64,000 nt of DNA, taken from NCBI GenBank assembly GCA_012845835.1, contig JABAKD010000011.1, forward strand, positions 11,909,865 to 11,973,864, written 5' to 3'. Shown in pieces: positions 12,601-24,299 of the stretch; positions within the stretch are counted from its first letter, which is position 1; every line of letters begins with the position of its first letter. The notes beneath the pieces are model-generated. The model saw only the letters and a list, made by a program, of their open reading frames with translations. It had not been told where the DNA came from and searched no databases. Source of the DNA: Undaria pinnatifida (Eukaryota > Sar > Phaeophyceae > Laminariales > Alariaceae). The translations under genes and the position numbers were made by a program.

Positions 12601-15600
12601 GTGTTCCTTCTCGCCGCATGTTGTGCCTCTCCGCGATTCTAAAGGCAACATGCGGGGAAATCCGGTGTATTCCTTCTCGCCGCATATTGTGCTTCTCCGC
12701 GTCTAAAACAAGATACTTGTGAAATGGTGTACTCATGCGTAGTGACCACGAATCGACTAGATACTGGTGGACCTAAATATTCGAATATTTTTTCGTGTTT
12801 GGAAGGGGGCTACCGGAGCTCGTCGACACCACTCTATTGCCACCGAGTTCGCACACGTCTTTGTCCAGTAAGCCGCGTGTTGGATGTTGGTGGTGGGCGC
12901 GGTACCTAAACGCGGGCCAGCCCCCCCCAAAGAAAAAACAGGCGTGTTTGGTATCCCACATGATACCGTTGTGCTCATGACCCGCCCCCCGTATATCCCT
13001 TTGTTTTTCCCCGAACAGGCTCGCGACGAGTACGCCAAGGGCGGGGCGCTGTCGATCAGGGGCTCTTCGGTGACCGCAAGCGGTTGCTCCTTCGTCGGCA
13101 ATGAAGCCTTAGCCGTGGCAGAGGCCTCAGCAGGCGAGGGAAATTGATCGCAGTTTGCGGTATTGACTTTGTTGTACCCCGTGGTACAGTTCATAACACC
13201 GGTACCTAGTATGTGAACTACTGTAGACTATGACATCAGCGACAGCAGCATCACAGTCGCAGGAAATATCACACCTGGTACGGACATGTATTGAGTTTGC
13301 TGTACTACTTGTGTTGTGCCATGCAGTACATACGGTAAGCCGGTAAATGGTAACTAGGCTATGTCAGGATCGCAGTAGCATTGAATAGCATACCTGGCAA
13401 GGACATGTGCTGAATTTGCTGTATTGCTTTTTGCTGTACTATGTGGAATGATACAGTAGACCGGTAGATAGTAAATAGACTGATAGCACTGCAGTAGTGT
13501 GGCATGTCTGGCAAAAAATAGGCTGTGACACCATTGCAGCAAAGATTAAGTATTTTATATATTATGCCTGGGAACTGCTAGGCTCCCATGACAGCGCTGT
13601 AGTAGTATTATGTGGTTGGTAGTGATGTTTTTTGTTGTTTCGGCGTTTTTGTTGGTTTCTTCGTGCGCTCTTCGTATCAATCCTTATGTTGCTTTGTCTT
13701 GGGTTTGGTCTGGCGCGCCAGATTGTTGACGCTTTGCTTATGTTGATGTTGTGTTTTTATTGGCGTTGTCTTTCTTTCTGTTTAGGTGGTGTTCGTGTTG
13801 TATTTCCCTTGGTGTGTGTTTCTGCTGGTGTTGGGTCTCTTTTGGTGTTGTGTTTCTATTGGTATTGTGTTCTATGCGTGCTGCCTTTCTTTTGGTGATG
13901 TCCTTCAACTGTTTGAGTTTAGTTGGTGTCGTGCTGTGTGCAGGCATCGGCGGGGGGGCATACCTAGACGGCTCGAACGCCACCCTGAGTGACTGCCGCT
14001 TCGAAAGGAACAGCGCCACGGGCAGCGATTTGTTCGGCCAGCTGGCTTCCTTCGGCGGAGGGCTGGCGACGCGCGGTCCCCTGTGTCTCACGAACATCAG
14101 GTGATGGTGTTCCGATGCCGCCGGGTACCTTTTGTGTGTGTGTGTTTTTTTAGTTTCATGGCACGAGCTGTTATCGTGTTATCGTATCCTGTATAAGTTT
14201 CGTTTTCTTTGACGTTGATGCGTTGCACATCCTTTCGCCCCTCACACAAGTATAGTTTTTGCTCTCTCCTTGTTGTATTTTTCTTCCCCTCGATATCCGG
14301 GTGTTTTCATTATCGCCCGCGACCTTGTCTCCTATCGAATTGCCTTGTTCATCGTACTACTGTACCTTATTACACGCTGCTGTGCTGTGCTGCTGTCGCT
14401 CTTGGGTGTTAAGCGAAGCGGACGTTTGACGACGGGTTCCATTCTTTTTACAGAAATAACACCTTCAACCCAGCTGCGAGAACAAGGATTGCGCTGAAAA
14501 ACTCGTATTTGTCGGGGTGTGTGATACTTCGATCGCGAGTGCTACATTGTACAGCGTTTTTTTTTTTTTCAAGCTTTGGTGTCCCCTTTCCTGAGATGTA
14601 ATGTAGTACACTCGTTTGCTCCGTTTCCACTTGGTTCTTGATTCACTTGACCCCCCCGCCCGCGCCATCCCAAAGCCAACGTGCTCCGTCCCGTTTTTTT
14701 AGAGATGCGAGAGTCTATGGTCTCAAGACTGCGGCCATGCATGATAACGAATACTCCCCCCGCTTCACCTCCTCACCCTCACTCCGCGTCTACGCTTCAC
14801 AGCGATTCCAGCTTCGTCACGAACGTGGCAGGTAAAGGAGGTTCCGGTGGCGGCATCTGGGTAGAGGACGGGGCTAGGGCTGTCCTGGCTGACACGGAAC
14901 TCGTCAACAATACCGCTATGTCCAGCTACACGCACAAGGCTGCGGGCGGTGGTGTGGCCGTGTCCGCCTCGGCAAGCCTGTACATGACCGAGGGATGCAG
15001 GCTGACAGGAAATGTTGCTGGGCCGGAGGTGCGATGTTAAATGAGTGCGCCGAGAGGGGACGACCCAGCTTTAGATGTGGCCGGGAAGCGCACGATGTAT
15101 TGATTTCCCGTCATCGTTCACCTGACCAGCGTCCGGCACCCCCAGCCATCTAGGTCGCCTATATATTTGACACCACGATGATTTGTTATATAGCTGAAAG
15201 AAAGGAACGAGGGAAGCACGCGTTTGCCGCGTGTCACGGGCCGAACAACGGTCCGCGCGCGTGTACAGTATTGCCGTCTCGGGTCCCACGCGAAACATGT
15301 GTTGTATTTCATGTCCACGTGGCTCTTATCCACCGCCCCCCTGCGTGGTTGGAGATACCTGGTAGGGTGTAAGAGTTATGCCTGGGTAGGGGTTGCGCTT
15401 ATGGGCTTCACTGATGTTTTTGCCCGGTTGAACTACCCAAGTGGGGAACTATTGGTTAGCATAATGATTTTACGAGTACGTGTGTTTTAGGACTAGCGCA
15501 AACCTGGTAAAAACGTTATTCGAGTTGCGCGAACGAATGCCTTCGAAGTCACGTTGCGTGTGTTAGTAGCTCAGAAAATTGTTAGAATCTGCCACTGACC

Positions 15601-18600
15601 TAGCGTGGGATGACTCCCAAGTGCTCCGTCCTGACTTTGTGGGGATGCGGGGGTCTATGGTCCTACGGACTGTACAGCCATGCGTGTTACAATGGTTGCA
15701 CCCCCCCCCCCCCGCCATGTCACATCTCAGGACGTCGGAGCGTCAAACCCTTCGTGTCTTTCGGGGGAAGGGGGTGCGATTTATTCCGCTGGATCAGGCG
15801 TAACCTTGGAAGGCGTGTCTCTTATGGGGAACCGGTGCGAGACGGGAGCTCTGGACGCTGGCTGCTCGGGTGGCGCGATAAGTATTACAGGCCGAGGGCC
15901 CTCCTCCGTGGCGGCGGTTTCAGGTGCGGCGCATGGTTATGCTGGTTCGGGAAAGAGAGAGAGGGCTGTACCTGGTGTATATAGAGAGGTAATGAAAGAG
16001 ACAGCTATAGAGAGGCAGAGAGCGACCGATAAAGAGGTAACAAGAGAAATATTAAGAGAGAGAGCATGAGAGAGCTAGAGAGAGCTAGAGAGAGCTAGAG
16101 AGAGCCAGAGAGAGAGAAAAGAGATATTGATATAGGTCGCGTCTTCCTTTCGAGGCTTCTTTGCTGTGGCGGGATTACAGACGAGGCGCTGGACCATGCT
16201 GGTAGCGGTGCGATGCCAGAGAGTGCGAGAGTGCGAGAGCTAGACGCGTGGTACGAGGGGTGCACCCAAGTTGTTCTGACGGTGGTCGCTTGAGGAGGTC
16301 GATAACTCACCCGAGAACTGACTTTGATCAAACTGAAAGAGCAACGCGATGAACGATCCCATGGCTTAGGTATACAATGGGCATTCCAACGATATTGCGT
16401 AATCCGTTCCAGTAGTTTGGAAACCCCGTGATTCAGAAGTAGTTGGGCCAAAAAGCGCCACAGCTCCTTCGTTGCAGCACGCGTCGCTAGAGAAAAAGAG
16501 AGGGACAGACACAACCACACAGCGAGAGAGGGAGAGAGAGAATCGGGACGGGTTGCGTTGAGATGGTAGGATGAACGGCTGCAAGAGGCGGAGGCTGCCG
16601 GGGCAAGATGCTTCGGTTGGCTGCACCGAGCAGGCTTTTGTTCGTTCCTGTTTTAACCCCTAGACGTTTCGGCCTGGACGAATGTTAGCGACCGCTGTTG
16701 CGCGCGTGGTTAGTGTTTAGATATAATACCTTTGTGCGGAGACGGCGTGAACAAGTGCTGCACGTTACCTGGACGTTAAGTGCTTATTTGTTGCTCTGTT
16801 GACCTCGTTGATGTCATGGTCTGGCGTTTTTCGTCGCCCCGCCGCGCCCCCCTTCACCCGCTGATGACGCCATCTGACGATTCTCGTTACATCCGTCGCC
16901 CCCCCCCCCCGCTTCCCGCTCCTGGTTCTGTGGGATACCGCGTGCCTAGCCGCTATCGAAGGAGCAGCGTTCGACGGGTGCCTGTTTGAAGGAAATGAGG
17001 CTTGGGGAGCGGCCACCAACAGCGTCTACAGCGGTGCCGGACAGGTCTGGCTGGCTCCGCTATCCCCGCGATTTAGGTCATTCCTACCGAACGCACAATT
17101 CACGTTTTTCTTTTTGGAACATGGCGTTAGATCACGTTTATAAATTAAAACAAGTAAAACAAAAATTGTTCCCACGAATGATGACATCGATTTTTATGTT
17201 ATTTTTTTCACAACTTTCGTTGCCACGATTTTTGAGAAAGATCACGGTTCGCGGCACTGTCACATCTTGTTTTTTCACTACTGGTGACATTGTTTTGTTC
17301 GCTAGGGAATGGCCCTTACTGCTGCAGGTAGCGGTTGTGGTTGTGACCTCCGCCCAGCTTTCACTCCGACGAAAATTCAAGCCCGTGAACGCGTCATAGA
17401 TATCTATCGAGTTACACTACACTTTAGCAGTCGTACAGTAGGGGTCCCCCAACAAGGCGGTCTGGGTAAGGCAGTAAGGCGGTAGGTATCCCGATACAAG
17501 GCGGTCAAAATCGCTTGGCACAACTGGGGAAGGAATAGCACTACAGTACTAATAACCCGGAACGAATAAGGTGAATAAGGTGACTTCCCCCAACAAGGCG
17601 GTCATATGTATCTAGAACACTCTCCACCGCCTTACTGGTTACTGGGAGACCCCTGGTGTACTGGAAAAATAAACTACTCTAATTCCAAGTAATTTATCCA
17701 GAATAATGTGGGTGCGGCTCTAAAGAGGTTAATATGTCACCCCGAGTAACGTAGCGCAAGGAGATAATCTTCCCCGTACCCGCCACCCCTTGTCCGTACC
17801 GCCTACTTTGTGCAACGCTAGGGTGGAGCAGTGGCGATACGCTTCGCGTTTCCTACCTTCACCGCGTGCAACTTTACCGGGAACTCGGCGGAGGGTGGTG
17901 GAGGCGCGGCACCCGCGACGGGGGGTGCTGTTCTGTTGTTCCTTTCGCGTGGAACCGCCTCCGCGGACCAAGTGGAAACCCCGACATTCGTGAGTTCTTC
18001 GCTAGGCTTGGACCCATGAAGGTCGCATGTTTTTCGTATGAATTGATTATGTTTTCGAGGGCACTCGCATACGCGTTGTATAGACTTCAGAGTACTTCAG
18101 CGAATTTGAAGTAAAATCCGTTGAAACTTGGGCCCCTTTTTGATGTAAATTACGCGACTTTTGCACAACTCACATACAATCAGGGAGGAAAGCTCGATGG
18201 ATCAAAAGTCTACGCTTGGCTACGCTTGGCCCTTTTTTTTGCGCGGGCATGGTTACGGCGAACACTACCATAGACGTTCAATAACCGGCAGGCAGTGTAT
18301 TGGGCTCCGTATAGAGCTGCACTGTGTGCAGGGTGGACGCGCTGTAGCCTAGAGCCCTCTGCAAAGGGTACCTGTCCTGCTTAGAAAAAAATGCAACCGG
18401 ACAGCAAGGTTTTTCGCCGCAATGGTCTGCCGCGCACCGAAAAATGCACCGGCGCAGTAAATGCTAATGTTTCAGACTAACTTAGCACACTACTGTTCAT
18501 TTTTTATGGATGGCTCCTCGTGTCACCGCGTTTTCCGCGTGGATCGTGTGCTACTATTGCTAGGCCTTTCACGCCCGATTCGTCGACGGCGTTGACGGGG

Positions 18601-21600
18601 CGAATAAGGCCGCGACCTTGGAAAGGAGGCGCAACGGCTTCGTCGTATCAACTTTGCCGCGGTTGTTCTCACAGTAACTCATCGTTGCCATAATCTTGTC
18701 TGTGCTCTCAGGACAGGCACAGATAACTCTGGGGTCGAAGAATACCTTGACGGCTTACGTTGGTACGCATGCCCCTCCCCATATGCCCCTCCACCTGTAA
18801 CCGACTAACCAATCAACCCCCTTTGATCGTGGATCCTGTATATAGCCAACCCCTATCCCCGCTGTTTGGCCCTCCAAGGTAAATTGCGTGTTCGAGGCCA
18901 ATCGCGCGGGGCCGAAAGTCCTGGAAGGTGTCAACACCGGGGACGGGAGTGCGCCGGAAAGCGGGAGAAAAGAACAGGGGCACGGCATTGGAGGAGCCGT
19001 GGCGGCCATCGCGTCGTCTCCCGTTCTCGTTGGCTGCTCCTTCACGAATAACACCGCGGTTGCAAGTTTTCCATCTCCTGGAGTCGGTGAGAGTGGCGTG
19101 GGGGAAGTTTTTATTCCAGGGTTCTTGCGAGGGCTTACGATATCGGCGATGCGCGCCTGGTCGATCCGCCAGCACGGTTCGATTTCCCAACCCTAGCCCT
19201 AACCCTGTTGCTCAGCACAAGCGTAGTGTATCGGACTCACACTTGCTGGCTGTCTACTCTCGGTAAAATTCAAGGAAATACCGTTCTGGACGAAAGCATA
19301 GGGACCTTTGGGGTATTATTATGAATATCAAATGGTCGTTATATTTAAGCCCAGAGTGGTACGTGAGAGCGCCGCGGACTTGAAGGCCACTGTTTGGACG
19401 ACTGTCACCGAAGCTCCCATAGTACACGCTAGTCGTTGGGCCCCAACAACCTCCGACCAGTGTCATGCATACATGTGTATTGTGGCGGCGATTATCGCCT
19501 TAAATTATACCCCCCCACTCCCCCCCCTCCCCCCCCCGGAGGACGTGGATACAAATATGTGCCCGGGTGGCACAACAATAGAGAGTAGGACTCACATAAT
19601 AGGATAATGTGAAATATATACAATGAGGAACGGGATGCGTTAGAGGAGATGAGGAAATTAGACGTATGTGACATGGAGGAGTTTGGTAGACTAGAGAGTA
19701 GCGAGAAAATGATCGCTATCCTGGGAGATAGATGGTGGCCGCAGACGCCGAATCAGGACGTAGATAGGATAAGTGGACAGTTTCTATGTAGTATAGAAGA
19801 AGCGTGATGAGCGCCCAAGTGTTGGAGTTGTTTTTATTAGGAGTAGGAACGGTGCTCCGTCTCGAAAAGGATGCTCCGTCCCGCCATAGTAGGGATGCGA
19901 GGGTCTATGGTCATACGACTACGGCCATGCTCAAACTGAGTACCCCCCTCCCCCCCCCTTCGTCTCAGCAGGGGAACGAGACGCAAGAATACGCGCTCCA
20001 ATGTCAGGCGCCAACCCTTCGTTCGGGGGGGCTATGGTGCTCACTAGCGACTGCTCGGGGACTCGATTGGACAACTGCACCCTGAGCGGAAACGCTGCGG
20101 TTAACGGCGTTGGCGGCGACTTGGCCGTGCTCGCCGCGCCATCTGGCAAGTGAGGAAAAATGATCGGGTTCCGGGGGTCAGTGGACGGCGTAAAGCCTTT
20201 CCCTATTAATGCAAAATGTACCCCATGTTGTATTGAAGTTGTTTGTCCCCCACGTACTGTGTGCGGTTCCCACGCGGTTGAAGAACGGATTTTTTGTTTT
20301 TTGTACTGTAAACATTACCTCACTCGGAATTCCGAATTATTTGTCCCCGAAACAGCGAGTATTCTTCCAAAGAGGTGAACCTCTTGAGAGGTTCATCTCA
20401 GCTTAATCCCTTTTGGAAGTATACTCGCTATTCCGGAGACAAACGGTTCGGACTTTCAAGGGTTGCACACCTTGGTGCGATCGACCCCCTTTACCCCGAA
20501 AGTGCGGAGGTTGGGGGCGTTGAGGGTAATGCGGGTGGGTAGACGGAAAAAGCGTGTGGGGCTAGCTGTTCAGGGGCTGGTGGAGGGAGGTGTCCATGTC
20601 TCGTTTATGACAGCAGCACCGTATACCTGGTTGCACGCGAGATAGTGCTACCCTTGAGATGAATTTCGGAGCCGGTCTCCTCCAAAGCGAGGGGGGCGGA
20701 CATAACGAAAATGGAGGCTTTGGGAACATCTCGTCGTCTAGATATTGAAAAATATTGCCGTTGACGCATCGCTCATCTTTGCACTCCTCCCGCTGTAGAG
20801 AACACCAGCTTGGAAGTTTGTCGGGGGCGAGGGGGGGGGGGGGGGGGGTGTACTCGTTTCATGCGTAGCCGTAGCCTTAAGACCATTGGTCCTCACATCG
20901 TTACAATGCCGGGACGGAGCACGTAGGATTTTCACGGACCAGGCAGACATCGCGTGCACCAAACGCGAAGCGCCGTGAGGTGTTCGGCGAGTCGCAGGAA
21001 GGGTGAACTGCAGCCTGCTACGTAAGACCCACTTGTGACGCGGAAGTCCGCAGCTTGTGCGTACCTTGTTGCATATTGGGGGGGAGGGGGCGGGGTGTTA
21101 TGTTTCGTGTTGTAGGTAGCGGTAAGTGTGTGGTGACAAGGGCGACCCGACGCATCGAAGACGTGGTGCCGTGCGTGATGTCGACATATACGTGGAATAG
21201 TTTGGTGACTCGTTCCGCCTCTATCTGCTGGAGCATTTATGACATGACCCAGCTTCGGCAAAATGGCTGATGATTCACCCTAACTCCTCGATGCACCTTC
21301 CTTCCCAGAAAATTCCCAGTTAGCAGGGGTTACGGTTAGGGTTAAGGTTAGGGTTAGGGTTTAAAGTCTAGCACAGTTTAAGTTTTTGTTGAAGCCGCGC
21401 CAAGGTCCATGCACCCGTCGCTTGTTTGTGGGCCACCGCTTATCTCAGGCACCGAAAAAAATGAAAACAAGATGCCGAGCGCTTGTGAAGGCATTTGATG
21501 TGCTTGCAAATGCGCCGTAGCCCGTTTTGCAGCTCTCCTCGCCTGAAGCACACCTCATCTGAGGGTCTTTCCAACGCCGTTGGTTTATAATTTTGTGCGT

Positions 21601-24265
21601 TACAGTAAAATTCTTTGTATGTCTAGGCCGTGGGATTGTTCATGGAGTTGAGCTTTTACAGTCATAATTTAGGCGAGGTAGGGAGGTCGTAAAATCAACA
21701 CCTTAAAATATGTCAGGCGCTAGCCCTAACTCTTAAAGTCTTGCTGTCCGTTGACGTATGTAGCTTAGCGCGTGTTGCGGAGTAGAGCGATCGTTTCTAA
21801 TACCCCGGTCATTCATGCACCCCTCTTGTCTCCCGCGACCGATCGCCACCACCGTGGCCTGTGACAGGCGAATATCATCGTCGTCCTCGCTCGCCGCGTT
21901 CCCGAGGGTCGTGCTTCCGGCTTTCTCTAGGGATCCCGAAGCGAATGCAGCACGTCCCGTCGAAGCAGGTGCAGCGGTAGAAGCTGAGGCTGAAGCAGAT
22001 CTTCCAACACGTTCTGCTGAGACTGATGCAGCAGGAGAAGCTAAATCAAGAGAGTTGTCAGGAGCAGAAGTTTTGGTGGTTGCTTCGAAAGGCGTCTCAG
22101 GACACGCCATGGCGATGGCAGCACACTCTGCCGGATCAGGTGTTTCTGGACACCCTATAGCGATGGCAGCACACTCCGCCGAAGCAGATGTATCAGCAGA
22201 AGCTGAAGCAGAAGCAAGAGCAAGAGCAAACCTTGGAGTAGAACAAGAAACAGAAGAAGGCGGTACAGCTCGTCAGATGGGTTCGGGTTTTTCATCCGCG
22301 GCGGCGACTGCCGTTGCTGTTTCGGAAGGCGTTACCGCGACCCTGTCAGACTGCGTATTTCGCCCGGCCCTACCTCAGAGAGGTCCCGCTGTCCCTTGGG
22401 CCGACGGGAGGTCGGAGACGAAGGAATCTCCGTTTTTGTTTGTCTTGGACGGGGGGACGGTGGAACTCGTTTCCCCTGTTTTCGAGGCCGCGGGGCAGGC
22501 GTTTGTGGCACAGGTGCGGTTAGTTTGTCGTAGTACAGTAGAATTGATTGTAGTACAAAAAGTAGAATTGCTGAGAAATCCGTGGACGTCAGTGCGACGG
22601 TGCCCCTGTGTGTCCCCGCCCCCTCTTTCTGAGTCGCTCCAAGGTGTAGCGCCCTAACGGCTCGTGACTCCCTTTGCTCATGCGATTCCCAAGCCCTGGC
22701 TCGTCAAGCGTCGACCGAACAATCGTGGAATGGTACCGGTCGATAAACGGGAACCCTGCCTACCGTACCGTATAGAGACCCCCCCTCTTGTTCCGCCGAC
22801 CGGTGCTGCAGTCCGCACTCGCACGCTTTTTTCATGATTTCGAACATTACCGATGTGTGCTTGTATCGTACGCACGTTTTTTTTTTTTTTTTTTATTCTT
22901 GTCCTCCGGCGGATGGGAAAAATAAAGCTTTAGCTCAAATTTGTTTTTTTTTGTGTTGGTCTTTGTACCCCCACCGAAGACCTGGTGACGCTTTTATTGC
23001 GCCCGATTGGCTGAAAACAATTTCCGAAGGTTGGCTTTCCGTTGACGGCTGTCGCTGTGCTTATTTCGTAAAGCCCAGAGGTACGCCGCTCTTTGCTCTC
23101 CCACCCACGCTCGTCCACGCGAACGCCGTGCCAGACATTTACTCTTTGCGGTGAGAAGCTCCCGATAATGCCGGTTATATAGTGCCACTGCTCTCTATAG
23201 TGCCAGTGAGACAATACTATTTGCAGTGTGGGGTTCCCGATAGTGCCAGTTGAATAGTGCCACTGCTCTAGATAGTGCCAGTGAGACAATACTCTTTACA
23301 GTGGGGTTCCCCGATAGTGCCGGTTGAATAATGCCACTGCTCTCTATAGTGCCAGTGAGATAATACTCCTTACAATGGGGGTTCCCCGATAGTGCCGGTT
23401 GAATAGTGCCACTTCTCTCTATGGTGGTGCCGGTGAGACATTGCGCTTACTGTGCCCCCCCCCAATAGTACCGGTTAAATAGTGCCACTGCTCTCTATGG
23501 TGCCGATGGAATCGCTTGGCATGACTTGAACCCTTTGTAATAACTCTATAGCGATCCTATTCTCAATAGTGCCGGTGCCCTGAACAGTGCCGGTATATTG
23601 GGCTGGCCCATGCCGGCACTATTGAGAGTCCCCGTCTGTACCAAATCCTATGCATGTGTCGAGATTCGTTGGTTCAGGTTGTACCGCATTTAGCTCAGGT
23701 TACACGAGTCTGACCATTGATTCAGGTTGTACCGCATTTAGCTCAGGTTACACGAGTCAGACATATTTGTTCAGGTTGTACCGCATTTAGCTCAGGTTGC
23801 ACGCCGACCCAAGCACAACAAGCACAACCTCTTTGCGTTTTTTTTACGTCGTATGTGGCTCAAGGTCGACCCGCCGGCCGTCTCCGAGGACGGTGAAAGT
23901 AGCGCTTGTCATCTGCGCATCGTCGATGGGCCACCCGCTGCCGCGACAGGTAGCGGTGGTGGCGGAAATGGCGGCAGTCGATACTGGGACAGCGGCGCGA
24001 AGCTATCGGTCGTGTCGGTGGGGGGGAAAGTCTCCCTGGTAGGTCACGCTGGTAATGACACGACTATGGCTGTGACCGACGAAGAGCGAAAGCTGGGGAA
24101 GGGGGCGGCGGGCCCCCCTGTCTCTCCCCGTACCATCCAAGACTTGATCCTTCTTGGAGGGCAGTTGCTCCTGCAGGGGGACAATGGAGGGCGCAACGGT
24201 GTTACCGTAGAAAGGTCTGCCAGGGTTCGCAGGACCTACATATCTTCCGACTCTACTGCCACCGC

Positions 24266-24299
<34 letters not shown>

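Noticed and set aside
20569-20650. Possible extra beta-helix exon (frame with [14 protein letters not shown])
   Set aside because: The acceptor lacks a pyrimidine tract, and exon 14 joins exon 15 directly in phase through a much better acceptor at 21867.
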